Source: Ammoniphilus resinae (GTDB lineage Bacteria; Bacillota; Bacilli; Aneurinibacillales; RAOX-1). Taken from it: 64,000 nt of DNA. The notes below the pieces were generated by a model, which did not search any database, had not been told where the DNA came from, and was given only the letters and a program-made list of their open reading frames with translations. Of the stretch, positions 54,978 through 63,507 are shown one piece after another. The stretch covers positions 22,265 to 86,264 of the forward strand of contig NZ_JAGGKT010000016.1 of assembly GCF_017873965.1 (NCBI RefSeq), given 5' to 3'. Position numbers and translations under genes: made by a program. How positions within the stretch are numbered: the stretch's first letter is position 1; each line of letters starts with the position of its first letter.

Positions 54978-55475
54978 ATGTTTAGAAGATTTATTCGCGG
55001 TTTGAAATATAAGTTTATCGTTCTGATGCGAAATAAAGGGGCTTCCACTGTCATTGCACGCAGCTTTGCGATCGGAATGTTTGTCGAATTTATTACCCTG
55101 CCAACGATGGGACTAGCCTTCTTATTGCTTTTTCCATTAATAAGATTTACACGAAGCTTGTTTTCCGTATCTTTAATTGGATTTGCCACTGGAAAGCTGT
55201 TGATTCCGCTGTTCCTTGTCTTTAATTACAAAGTCGGAGAATTCTTTGTTCATACGGGTGTAGGTAATGAAACCGCGCTTCAAACTGCTTCCTTCTTTTC
55301 GTGGGAGGCATTTAAGGAAAAAGGACTAGCCTTCCTTACAGGAAGTGGAGTGAATGGGATTTGGGTTGCGTTGATTTTCTATGCTGTCGTCTATTGGGCC
55401 ATTGGGGCTTATCGGAAAAGAAAAGAGAACCGTCGACAAGAGCGTTCGCTTGCGATTCCAGAGCAAACATCATAA
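54978..55475 (+). CDS. DUF2062 membrane protein
   Basis: 165 residues. The opening FIRGLKYKFIVLMRNKGASTVIARSFAIGMFVEFITLPTMGL matches the DUF2062 N-terminal pattern, and two to three TM helices follow. No function is established for the family. ATG with GGAGGG about 7 nt upstream. A large stem-loop lies downstream. Confidence 0.8.
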   Translation: MFRRFIRGLKYKFIVLMRNKGASTVIARSFAIGMFVEFITLPTMGLAFLLLFPLIRFTRSLFSVSLIGFATGKLLIPLFLVFNYKVGEFFVHTGVGNETALQTASFFSWEAFKEKGLAFLTGSGVNGIWVALIFYAVVYWAIGAYRKRKENRRQERSLAIPEQTS

Positions 55476-55513
55476 GAGAGGCGTACGGGCGTTTAGCGAA
55501 AAGTCAGACCTAT

Positions 55514-55566
55514 AGCCGGATAAAATTCCTACGGAACAAAGCAAAGGGAATTGATCCGGTTATTTT
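55514..55566 (+). terminator. Large stem-loop after the DUF2062 gene
   Basis: AGCCGGATAAAATTCC (55514-55529) pairs with GGGAATTGATCCGGTT (55546-55561) with two mismatches, then ATTTTTG. A likely terminator. Confidence 0.65.
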
Positions 55567-55710
55567 TGTTAGTTAATACAGTTATTAGTATATTCGGGAA
55601 TATTTAAATATTAAATATATGTTAAAAAATGGTATAATGGTCCTAGTCATGCGTAAAATGTACTTGTTGGAAATCTTCCTTAACTATCATAGCGGATTGG
55701 AGGGGCCTGA

Positions 55711-56418
55711 ATGAATGACGGAACCATTATGGTTGTCGAAGATGATCAAGAAATTGCCAATGTGATTGCTGTGTACTTGGAAAAGGACGGATACCAACCA
55801 ATAGTGTATGGATCTGCGGAAGAGGCGGTTTTGCATACTGGAGGATCGGATCTAATTATTCTAGACATTGAACTACCAGGGATAGATGGGATTGAAGCCT
55901 GCAGGAAAATGAGGAAAATGACAGATGTACCGATCATTTTTCTCAGCTGTAGAGGAAGTGAAAGCGATACCATTTTAGGTCTGGATGCAGGGGCAGACGA
56001 TTATATCACCAAACCGTTTAGTCCCCGTTCATTGATGGCAAGAGTGCGTGCGAATCTTCGCCGGTATCGAGTGATGAAATCCTCCTCAGATGTAAATAAG
56101 GTCTTGAATTACCCGGGACTGCGGATTGACAGTAAACAACAAAATGTTTCTGTAGAAGGGGAGATCATCAATCTGTCCACAACCGAATTTAAATTACTGA
56201 TGACCTTAGCTGATAATCCCGATAAAATCTTTTCACTCGATGAATTGTTTTCTACAGTATGGAATTCTCCGAGCTGGGGTGACTCCAAAACGGTAGTCGT
56301 TCATCTTAGCAATCTTCGGAAGAAGCTTGTAACGAAATCGATGGGGCAAAAATATATTAAAACCATCAGAGGCAAGGGGTATCGCTTTGACCCTCAGTTG
56401 CAAAGGGAAAAGGTGTAG
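55711..56418 (+). CDS. OmpR family response regulator, orphan
   Basis: 235 residues: a receiver with VVEDDQ, phospho-Asp in IILDIELPGIDG and Lys in ITKPFSPRSL, then a winged helix (TTEFKLLMTLADNPDKIFSLDELFSTVWNSPSWGDSKTVVVHLSNLRKKL). No histidine kinase is beside it. It lies at the left edge of the surface-protein island and might regulate it. Ribosome site GGAGG about 9 nt upstream. Confidence 0.9.
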   Translation: MNDGTIMVVEDDQEIANVIAVYLEKDGYQPIVYGSAEEAVLHTGGSDLIILDIELPGIDGIEACRKMRKMTDVPIIFLSCRGSESDTILGLDAGADDYITKPFSPRSLMARVRANLRRYRVMKSSSDVNKVLNYPGLRIDSKQQNVSVEGEIINLSTTEFKLLMTLADNPDKIFSLDELFSTVWNSPSWGDSKTVVVHLSNLRKKLVTKSMGQKYIKTIRGKGYRFDPQLQREKV

Positions 56419-56492
56419 TCAGGGAGAATGCGATGAATCAGCACAGAAATAGCTCATCTCACAAAATCCCATATTAAATTCATAGCTGCTGG

Positions 56493-56553
56493 TTGAAAAA
56501 CAGCAGGATCTGCGTTATTCTTATTAAAGAACGAATTGTTCTTTAATAGAAAT
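56493..56553 (+). promoter_or_regulatory. Promoter overlapped by paired SinR-type operators
   Basis: TTGAAA (56493-56498), 17 bp, TATTCT (56516-56521). GTTCTTTAATAAGAAT (minus strand, 56532-56517) covers the -10 box; GTTCTTTAATAGAAAT (plus, 56538-56553) follows 21 bp on. Together they form a large dyad with 9-bp arms. This arrangement would block the gene at 56572. Confidence 0.75.
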
Positions 56554-56571
56554 GGAGATGGCAGATCAAAA

Positions 56572-56808
56572 ATGGCAATAGAAACAGTACAGGAGGTTGC
56601 TAAGAAAAATCAAGTTTTTTCACAAATGGAGAATGACCTGCAGGAGTTTGTCGTCTATTTGAATACAGTGTGTGATCTGGAGAAACTTCACCATCAGAAG
56701 GAAATGATCAAAGAATCCGTTAAAGATCCGCAGCATTGGCAGGCACGGATTTTATTATATAAAAAGGTCCAGTTAATTAACGAAAGACTTGCGAAACTAT
56801 CAAACTGA
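56572..56808 (+). CDS. Hypothetical small helical protein under a SinR-type operator
   Basis: 78 residues, not recognised: AIETVQEVAKKNQVFSQMENDLQEFVVYLNTVCDLEKLHHQKEM onward is mostly helical and hydrophilic. No signal or TM helix. ATG at 56572 is preceded by GGAGATGG about 13 nt upstream. Its promoter is overlapped by paired operators, which places it in the same regulon as the surface proteins downstream. Confidence 0.65.
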   Translation: MAIETVQEVAKKNQVFSQMENDLQEFVVYLNTVCDLEKLHHQKEMIKESVKDPQHWQARILLYKKVQLINERLAKLSN

Positions 56809-56821
56809 AAACGCGTTGGAT

Positions 56822-56856
56822 AAAGAGTACGGCTAAGGGAGGCTTGTACTCTTTTT
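56822..56856. terminator. Terminator between the small protein and sinR-like gene
   Basis: AAAGAGTAC pairs with GTACTCTTT around a 15-nt loop, flanked on the right by TTTT. It can serve both convergent genes. Confidence 0.75.
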
Positions 56857-57189
56857 TTATAGACTGTTCTTTTTGACCCATTGTTTGTACTCTATAAAAT
56901 CACGAAATTGTTCTTTGGTCATATTCGATTCCTTTATTTCATTCAAAAGCTCCTCCCATTCGGAGTCAAGTGCATGGACCCCATATGTGAGGACATCTTC
57001 CTGAAGAAGATCATCTATTGAAATGTGTAAGGCCCGCGCAATTTTCCCCAAAAATTGAACTGAAGGATTGGAATCGTTAGAACGCTCCACTGTACTCAAA
57101 TAAGATTTAGAAACATCCGCCCGTTTTGCCAGCTCTGAGATGGAAAGCCCGTTTTTAATACGCAATAGATGAATTTTATGTCCGATCAT
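56857..57189 (-). CDS. SinR-type repressor, paralogue
   Basis: 110 residues, the length of B. subtilis SinR. Residues 1-65 are an XRE HTH (KIHLLRIKNGLSISELAKRADVSKSYLSTVERSNDSNPSVQFLGKIARAL). Residues 75-108 are a Sin dimerisation domain (DSEWEELLNEIKESNMTKEQFRDFIEYKQWVKK). It should bind GTTCTYT-type half sites and be antagonised by a SinI-type partner. ATG has AAAGGAGG about 9 nt upstream. An operator at 57260-57275 adjoins its own -10 region, suggesting autoregulation. A second SinR lies 0.9 kb away, beyond a sortase gene. Confidence 0.88.
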   Translation of the reverse strand: MIGHKIHLLRIKNGLSISELAKRADVSKSYLSTVERSNDSNPSVQFLGKIARALHISIDDLLQEDVLTYGVHALDSEWEELLNEIKESNMTKEQFRDFIEYKQWVKKNSL

Positions 57190-57259
57190 ATTAGTTCGCC
57201 TCCTTTTTCAAACTATTCGAAAGGTGAATTTTATTTCAGGGGGTAGTGAATAAAACGAT

Positions 57260-57275
57260 GTTCTTTATTGAGAAC
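57260..57275 (-). promoter_or_regulatory. SinR-type operator of the sinR-like gene
   Basis: Plus strand GTTCTTTATTGAGAAC, a perfect GTTCT-N6-AGAAC dyad. On the minus strand TATA runs straight into it (TATAGTTCTC), so the likely -10 box overlaps the operator. Confidence 0.72.
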
Positions 57276-57348
57276 TATATTTTATTTTACTATTTTATTT
57301 TTGCAAAGTATGTCGGCTGATGTAGTCGATTAATATTTTTTAATATTA

Positions 57349-57391
57349 TTGCAAGTAGGAGTTTAGTCCGGTATAGTTCTTTATAAGAAAC
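57349..57391 (+). promoter_or_regulatory. Sortase promoter with SinR-type operator
   Basis: TTGCAA (57349-57354), 17 bp, TATAGT (57372-57377). The operator GTTCTTTATAAGAAAC (57376-57391) overlaps the end of the -10 box and the start point. The TATAGTTCT junction is the same as at the sinR-like promoter. Confidence 0.75.
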
Positions 57392-57409
57392 GAAATGGTG
57401 AGGTGTATT

Positions 57410-58033
57410 ATGAAAAAATCGATAGTGATAGGAATCTTCTTAGGTTCTATAGTCCTATTGGGATACGCTTTATTCCAAATTATTTGGTCTGAGTATAGTA
57501 TGAATCGAATGGTTGAAGAATGGAATCAACAAGTAACGATAGGACAGGATAGCAACCAAGATGAAATCAAAGTAGAAAACCTTATCGAGAAATATAGAAT
57601 GGAACCAGGCAAAGCTAATCTTAAGGTATTGAAAAGACCAAATACTGGAGAAATAATAGGTAAAATGGAAATAGACCGCTTAGATCGAACACTACCCATT
57701 TTACAAGGTTCTGATTCCGCCACTCTTGCAAAAGGTGTAGGGCATTTGCCGGAATCTGTATTACCAGGGGAAGTTGGAAATAGTATTCTTGCTGGGCATC
57801 GTGACACAGTTTTACGGGGACTTGGTGAATTAAAAATGGGGGATTTCTTAACCATCGATACAAAAGAAGGTAGCTTCCTATATGAGATTATAGAGCACAA
57901 GATTGTAGATCCAGATTATCAAGGTCTACAGCTTACACATGATAAACAAATGTTAACAATCATTACATGTTATCCCTTTGATTTTATTGGTCCCGCACCG
58001 CAAAGGTATATTTTAACAGCTCAGTTGAAATAA
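57410..58033 (+). CDS. Class D sortase
   Basis: About 207 residues: an N-terminal TM anchor (SIVIGIFLGSIVLLGYALF), a stalk, and the sortase barrel. The catalytic residues are visible: His in SILAGHRDTV, Cys in LTIITCYPF and Arg in PAPQRYI. The MEIDRLDRTLPILQG opening of the barrel and the size fit class D. Class D sortases such as B. anthracis SrtC recognise LPNTA, and the nearby wall protein at 58652 ends with exactly LPNTA. ATG at 57410 has GAGGTG about 6 nt upstream. Confidence 0.88.
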   Translation: MKKSIVIGIFLGSIVLLGYALFQIIWSEYSMNRMVEEWNQQVTIGQDSNQDEIKVENLIEKYRMEPGKANLKVLKRPNTGEIIGKMEIDRLDRTLPILQGSDSATLAKGVGHLPESVLPGEVGNSILAGHRDTVLRGLGELKMGDFLTIDTKEGSFLYEIIEHKIVDPDYQGLQLTHDKQMLTIITCYPFDFIGPAPQRYILTAQLK

Positions 58034-58037
58034 AGAA

Positions 58038-58077
58038 GCTCTCAAAAGTCAAAAAAACGGACTTTTGAGAGCCTTTT
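58038..58077. terminator. Bidirectional terminator between sortase and sinR
   Basis: GCTCTCAAAAGTC pairs perfectly with GACTTTTGAGAGC around a 9-nt loop, flanked by T-run on the plus side and A-rich sequence on the other. Confidence 0.9.
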
Positions 58078-58412
58078 TAGTTATCCTTTTCCTTTTCCAA
58101 TCTCCACTTATTAAATTCCAAGAATTCTCTGAATTGATCTTTGCTAACTCCAGAGGCCATTGCTTCTTTAACTAGCTTCATCCAATCTTCATCTATGTGC
58201 TTTAATTCTTGTTCTTGATCCGGGTGAATTAGGCTATCGACTGGAACTTGAAGCACACTAGCCACCTTTTCTAAGAATTGGATCGAAGGATTCGATTGAA
58301 TTTCTCGCTCAATAGAACTTAGGTAGGACTTGGCCACACTTGCTCTTTCCGCTAATTCAGAAAGTGACAATCCCTTTTCCTTTCGTAGCTGCTGTATCCG
58401 TTTTCCTATCAT
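58077..58412 (-). CDS. sinR: SinR-type master repressor
   Basis: 111 residues, the same length as B. subtilis SinR and very similar to it throughout: KRIQQLRKEKGLSLSELAERASVAKSYLSSIER, then SNPSIQFLEKVASVL for DNA binding, and DEDWMKLVKEAMASGVSKDQFREFLEFNKW for the Sin dimerisation domain. In B. subtilis SinR represses biofilm matrix operons. ATG has AAAGGAG about 6 nt upstream. An operator-like dyad at 58434-58449 lies in its leader. It sits between the sortase and the sortase substrate it probably controls. Confidence 0.93.
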   Translation of the reverse strand: MIGKRIQQLRKEKGLSLSELAERASVAKSYLSSIEREIQSNPSIQFLEKVASVLQVPVDSLIHPDQEQELKHIDEDWMKLVKEAMASGVSKDQFREFLEFNKWRLEKEKDN

Positions 58413-58433
58413 AATGACTCCTTTATTAGCATC

Positions 58434-58449
58434 GTTCTATTTAGAATAC
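58434..58449 (-). promoter_or_regulatory. SinR-type operator upstream of sinR
   Basis: GTTCTATTTAGAATAC on the plus strand, arms GTTCT and AATAC (two mismatches). A TATAAT element lies just upstream on the minus strand (58460-58465), so the operator covers the start region: probable autoregulation. Confidence 0.55.
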
Positions 58450-58601
58450 TTCTGGGTTCATTATAGGGTAAAAACAAGTCGAAATAAAGTTAATTTTTAC
58501 AGTTAAAATTAGACTGCTGCTATGTTCGTTGTTAATACTAAATGATTATTGAGGTTACATCTGCAAAAACAACACTTTATTTCAAATGTATATAAAAAAG
58601 A

Positions 58602-58629
58602 ACTGTATAGAACCGGGATTCTATACAGT
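58602..58629 (-). terminator. Terminator of the LPNTA protein gene
   Basis: Minus strand ACTGTATAGAA, loop TCCCGG, TTCTATACAGT, then TCTTTTTT. Confidence 0.88.
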
Positions 58630-58651
58630 ATCTTATCTGAGGTTCTTCAAT

Positions 58652-60337
<1,686 letters not shown>

Positions 60338-60444
60338 GTCTATGCCCTAAACTCCTTTATTTAATGTTTTGATCCATTTCATGCATTGATTTTGACCAAT
60401 CCCTCCTTATGTTGAAATTAAGAAAAAGGTAAAAAGACCATATC

Positions 60445-60481
60445 GTTTTGTATAAGAAATCTTTCGTTCTTATTATAGAAC
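60445..60481 (-). promoter_or_regulatory. Paired SinR-type operators of the LPNTA protein gene
   Basis: GTTCTTATTATAGAAC (60466-60481), a perfect dyad, contains the minus-strand -10 box TATAAT (60472-60477). A second, weaker copy, GTTTTGTATAAGAAAT (60445-60460), lies 21 bp away, two helical turns. Confidence 0.75.
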
Positions 60482-60962
60482 GAAACGCGAAAAAGTTAAA
60501 GCTGTTTTTAAATAATTAAAATAGTTAATTCAAGGAAAACTATAATTTAAGAATCTTGGAGTTTTTTCTATAGAGAAGACCTTTAATTTTGGACTTTACC
60601 AGATTGACAAAATTTGAAGGAATAAAGTATATGGGGTAGCTTCAAACCAGAATAGTAAGGGTTTGTGGGAAATACAAGATATAGCATGGACTCCCCTTTT
60701 ATTATAGTAGTCTGTTAACTCTAATAATATATATATGACCAATTTGTTCTATATATAAAACGATATCGTTCTTTAAATAGCAGAAAAACAAAGAAACACA
60801 CAGATATACGCTGTATATGGAACGAAAAACGTTCTTTTTAACGAATTTTGGGCTGGAATGAGATTTTTGTTTTCCGCCAATTCGGAATATACTAAAGCCA
60901 TGAAAGGGAACGTACATAAAGGTTCTCCTTTTGAAAAATCAATTTAATTTGGAGGTAATGGC
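60482..60962. other. Divergent non-coding control region
   Basis: This stretch between the LPNTA gene and the first Q/N-rich gene holds no supported reading frame. It is AT-rich and carries the operator cluster at 60746-60846. TATACT near 60889, with a weak -35 (TTGTTT) 15 bp upstream, is a possible promoter for the gene at 60963. Confidence 0.5.
60746..60846 (+). promoter_or_regulatory. SinR-type operator cluster upstream of the Q/N-rich gene
   Basis: GTTCTATATATAAAAC (60746-60761) and GTTCTTTAAATAGCAG (60768-60783) lie 22 bp apart. GTTCTTTTTAACGAAT follows at 60831, preceded by a facing half site that makes the dyad GAACGAAAAACGTTC (60820-60834). Three GTTCTYT-like half sites in 100 bp is the densest cluster in the window. 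Confidence 0.65.
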
Positions 60963-61859
60963 ATGATTAAGAAACTTGTAGGAGTAGGAATTCTAGCAGC
61001 GTCTTTAATGGGGGGAACATCGGTATTTGCGGATAGCAGTAATACAACTTCCAATCAGTATATGCAAGTTGGTGGGAATGCTCAGAGTGGCTATATTCAA
61101 TCTGGGTATGCAAATGGGACCTCCCAGAGCCAAATGCAGAGCGTAGGCCTTAATCAACAATATGCTGGCATAGCAAATACTAATCAGTCAACTTTCACAC
61201 AAAATGCGAACTCTGTTAATAATAATCAAGCTTCTAGTGCATATGGAACTTCCAGTGTAAGCCAACAACAAACTCAAAATGTGGGTGGTATGGCAGTTGG
61301 TGGTGGTTCTTTAGGAAATATTCAAACTCAAGCTGCTTCAGGTGCAGGAAATATTACTGGAACACAATCGAATAGTACTTTTGGTAATACCCAATCACAA
61401 ACAATTAGTGGTAACAACAGTAATCAATCCCAAGGTCAAGATGTTCTTTTAAACAGACAAAATCAAAGTGCTACAGGTGCAACTGATGCTACCATGGAGC
61501 AATACGGGAATGTTAATGGAGGAGTTCAGTCACAATCATCTACATCATGGGGGAATAATCAAGGGCAAGTACAAGGGGTTCAAGCGAATACTCAAACCCA
61601 ATCTGTAAGTGTAAGTGGAAATCCAGGCATTACTGCAACTAATACAGCCCAATATCAGTCAGGCTCAGCTAGTGGAAATAATCAAAGTCAAAGCATAACA
61701 GGTGGTTCTCATTATAACGCTCAAAATCAAAATGCAGGTGTATTTGGAAATACTCAAAACCAGCAGGTAACTACCGGAGCATGGTCATCTGCTTCAAATA
61801 ACTCTCAAAGTCAAGCTCAAGATGTATATGGAAATGCCCAATCCCAAGTAATTCAATAA
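60963..61859 (+). CDS. Secreted Q/N/G/S-rich repeat protein (candidate matrix fibre subunit)
   Basis: 298 residues. A signal peptide (MIKKLVGVGILAASLMGGTSVFA) is followed by a whole mature chain of repeats of the type GN-x-QxQ-x3-GG (NTQSQTISGNN, NTQTQSVSVSGN, NNQSQSITGG, NTQNQQVTTG, NAQSQVIQ). There are no Cys and few charged residues. Regular alternation of Gln/Asn with small residues is what curlin-like beta-solenoid amyloids show, but the spacing is not that of canonical curlin repeats, so homology is not claimed. ATG with GGAGG about 8 nt upstream. It lies in the SinR-operator island. Confidence 0.75.
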   Translation: MIKKLVGVGILAASLMGGTSVFADSSNTTSNQYMQVGGNAQSGYIQSGYANGTSQSQMQSVGLNQQYAGIANTNQSTFTQNANSVNNNQASSAYGTSSVSQQQTQNVGGMAVGGGSLGNIQTQAASGAGNITGTQSNSTFGNTQSQTISGNNSNQSQGQDVLLNRQNQSATGATDATMEQYGNVNGGVQSQSSTSWGNNQGQVQGVQANTQTQSVSVSGNPGITATNTAQYQSGSASGNNQSQSITGGSHYNAQNQNAGVFGNTQNQQVTTGAWSSASNNSQSQAQDVYGNAQSQVIQ

Positions 61860-61873
61860 TTTTCACTTCGACT

Positions 61874-61894
61874 CCACCCAGAAAATCTGGGTGG
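61874..61894 (+). other. Intercistronic hairpin between the two Q-rich genes
   Basis: CCACCCAG, loop AAAAT, CTGGGTGG, with no T-run. It may stabilise the upstream message or partly terminate, allowing unequal amounts of the two secreted proteins. Confidence 0.6.
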
Positions 61895-61938
61895 GGTCAA
61901 ATAGAATGATTTAAAACAATAGAAATGGAGTATCACGA

Positions 61939-62487
61939 ATGTCTCTCAAACGCATTTCAAGTATTTTCCTGCTAACTATTTCAACCACTTTTGCTTTTCA
62001 TGGATTAGCAGGGGCCCAATCGACCAATGTTATACAAACTCAACTAAGTGGAGTAATTGCAAGCGATCAATTCCAAACAAGTAAAGGTTCAATTACAACA
62101 AATCAGGAGCAAGATGCATTGTTGGAAGGCAACACCCAAATTTTAGGTGCCTTTAATTCGCATAACTTATACCAAGAGCAAACCTCATTAATTATTGGTG
62201 GACTTCAAACCCAGTATGCAGAAGACTCAGAAAGGACTACACAAGTTCAGGGGGTTATTGGACATTCAGGACAGTTGCAAGTTTCCGCCAATTCGTCGAA
62301 TGTTGAACAAATACAGAGCAATGTTTTTATTCCCTATCAAATTCAAATATTATGTGGACCAGAAGTAAAGCAGGATCAGGGTGCAAATTCTACAGCATTC
62401 CAAACCCAAGCTTCCGAAAATGTTGAAGAAAGAACACAAACACAAGAAAATGCTGTCGTTGTAAAACAATTCCAAACAGCAAAGTGA
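61939..62487 (+). CDS. Secreted Gln-rich repeat protein, companion of the upstream gene
   Basis: 182 residues. A signal peptide (ISSIFLLTISTTFAFHGLAGA) is followed by repeats with alternating Gln: VIQTQLSG, DQFQTSKG, QEQDALLEGNTQILG, QTQYAED, TQVQGVIG, QLQVSANSSNVEQIQSNV. It is more acidic than its neighbour and contains one Cys. It follows the 60963 gene by 79 nt without its own visible promoter, so the two are probably co-expressed. A minor subunit or nucleator role is a guess by analogy with curli. Confidence 0.7.
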   Translation: MSLKRISSIFLLTISTTFAFHGLAGAQSTNVIQTQLSGVIASDQFQTSKGSITTNQEQDALLEGNTQILGAFNSHNLYQEQTSLIIGGLQTQYAEDSERTTQVQGVIGHSGQLQVSANSSNVEQIQSNVFIPYQIQILCGPEVKQDQGANSTAFQTQASENVEERTQTQENAVVVKQFQTAK

Positions 62488-62525
62488 GCGGAGAGCTTCA
62501 CTATTAGATAGTGAAGATTTCCGCG
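62487..62525 (+). other. Hairpin after the second Q-rich gene
   Basis: Nested dyad: outer GCGGA and TCCGC, inner CTTCACTAT and ATAGTGAAG around TAG. No T-run follows, so it may be a 3' stabiliser or a weak terminator before tRNA-Gln. Confidence 0.5.
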
Positions 62526-62553
62526 CCTTGTGATCATACTCATCCATACCCAT

Positions 62554-62628
62554 TGGGCCATAGCCAAGCGGTAAGGCAACGGACTTTGACTCCGTCAGGC
62601 TCTGGTTCGAATCCAGATGGCCCAGCCA
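62554..62628 (+). tRNA. tRNA-Gln (TTG)
   Basis: 75 nt with encoded CCA. The acceptor stem TGGGCCA pairs with TGGCCCA. The anticodon arm ACGGA-CTTTGAC-TCCGT exposes TTG, and the T-arm has GGTTCGAATCC. It sits inside the surface-protein island with no clear promoter of its own, between two SinR-type regulated units. Confidence 0.96.
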
Positions 62629-62681
62629 ATACAATTTAATAACTTAGATAGATCCTTCGTAAGTATTATGTCCAATTAAAG

Positions 62682-62715
62682 GTAAGCCACTACGCAGTAG
62701 TGGCTTACAATGTTT
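62682..62715 (+). terminator. Strong hairpin after tRNA-Gln
   Basis: GTAAGCCACTAC, loop GCA, GTAGTGGCTTAC: 12 perfect pairs, followed by AATGTTTT. A terminator for the tRNA and possibly the Q-rich genes. Confidence 0.75.
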
Positions 62716-62795
62716 TACCCCTCTCCGTTCTTAAAATGACACTAAATGTTCGTTTTATGTTGATATTTCCAACTGTTAAATGTATACTGAAATTA

Positions 62796-62829
62796 GTTCT
62801 CTAAATAGAACGTTAACGAACGGTATAGT
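62796..62829 (+). promoter_or_regulatory. SinR-type operator and promoter of the copper-amine-oxidase-N gene
   Basis: GTTCTCTAAATAGAAC (62796-62811) is a perfect GTTCT-N6-AGAAC dyad with an exact GTTCTYT half site. The -10 box TATAGT is at 62824-62829, so the operator overlaps the -35 position (about 62801-62806). A weaker half site, GTTCTTA, lies at 62727. Confidence 0.78.
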
Positions 62830-62877
62830 GAAAGTACATATTGATTCTTCTTTTACGATTAGAAAGGGGTAAAACAA

Positions 62878-63504
62878 ATGAAAAAATATTTGATAGGAAC
62901 AATAGCTGGAGTGTTGTTAACAACTAGTTCTGCAGCATTTGCTGATGGTTTTAGTATCAATGCTGCAGTGAAATCGATCCAGTTCAATTTCAACGGAAAT
63001 GTAATCACTGAGAATGCAGTAGAGTATGGGGATCATGTGTATGTTCCAGTCAGACTCGTTGCAGAGAATCTTGGAGCGAAAGTAGGTTGGGATGCGGAAA
63101 GTGCTATGATGACGTTCACCTATGGACCTGATGTTAATAATGAAGCAGTCGATATAAAAAATGATGTGACATTCTCTGTAGATTCCATAGAAAGAAGTGG
63201 TGGATCCACTAAATTGAAGGTTAAGTTGAAAAATGATAGGGAGGTACCGGTTGCTCTTAATGAACAATTCTCGCAGCTTGTAGTTGATGGAGAACAATAT
63301 AATCATAGCACTGATTTTAAGTCCGGAACTTTTGATAGTACTTGGCTTAAACCAATCCAGCCGGGTGCCGTTCAAACAGGAGAAATTATCATGCCGGAGA
63401 TTCCCAAGAATGCTGATTCTGTTAGGTTGTTGGTTTACATAATGGGACCAGGTGGTGCAATTGATACGTTTCAGGTGGTTGTACCTATGGAGAAAGGAGA
63501 TTAA
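62878..63504 (+). CDS. Secreted protein with copper amine oxidase N-like domain
   Basis: 208 residues. A signal peptide (LIGTIAGVLLTTSSAAFA) precedes one Cu_amine_oxidN1-type domain (VKSIQFNFNGNVI, YVPVRLVAENLGAKVGWDAESAMMTFTY) and an Ig-like beta domain of the DUF4352 kind (about 95-208). In Firmicutes this N domain is a wall-associated or substrate-binding module, not an oxidase. It is translationally close (3 nt) to the Ser-rich gene downstream, so they form an operon under the operator at 62796. ATG with AAAGGGG about 9 nt upstream. Confidence 0.83.
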   Translation: MKKYLIGTIAGVLLTTSSAAFADGFSINAAVKSIQFNFNGNVITENAVEYGDHVYVPVRLVAENLGAKVGWDAESAMMTFTYGPDVNNEAVDIKNDVTFSVDSIERSGGSTKLKVKLKNDREVPVALNEQFSQLVVDGEQYNHSTDFKSGTFDSTWLKPIQPGAVQTGEIIMPEIPKNADSVRLLVYIMGPGGAIDTFQVVVPMEKGD

Positions 63505-63507
63505 GAA

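Noticed and set aside
60963..61859. True curlin (CsgA) homologue
   Set aside because: The repeats have Gln, Asn and Gly in alternation but not the S-x5-QxGxxNxA-x3-Q spacing of curlin, so I describe it only as a candidate fibre protein.
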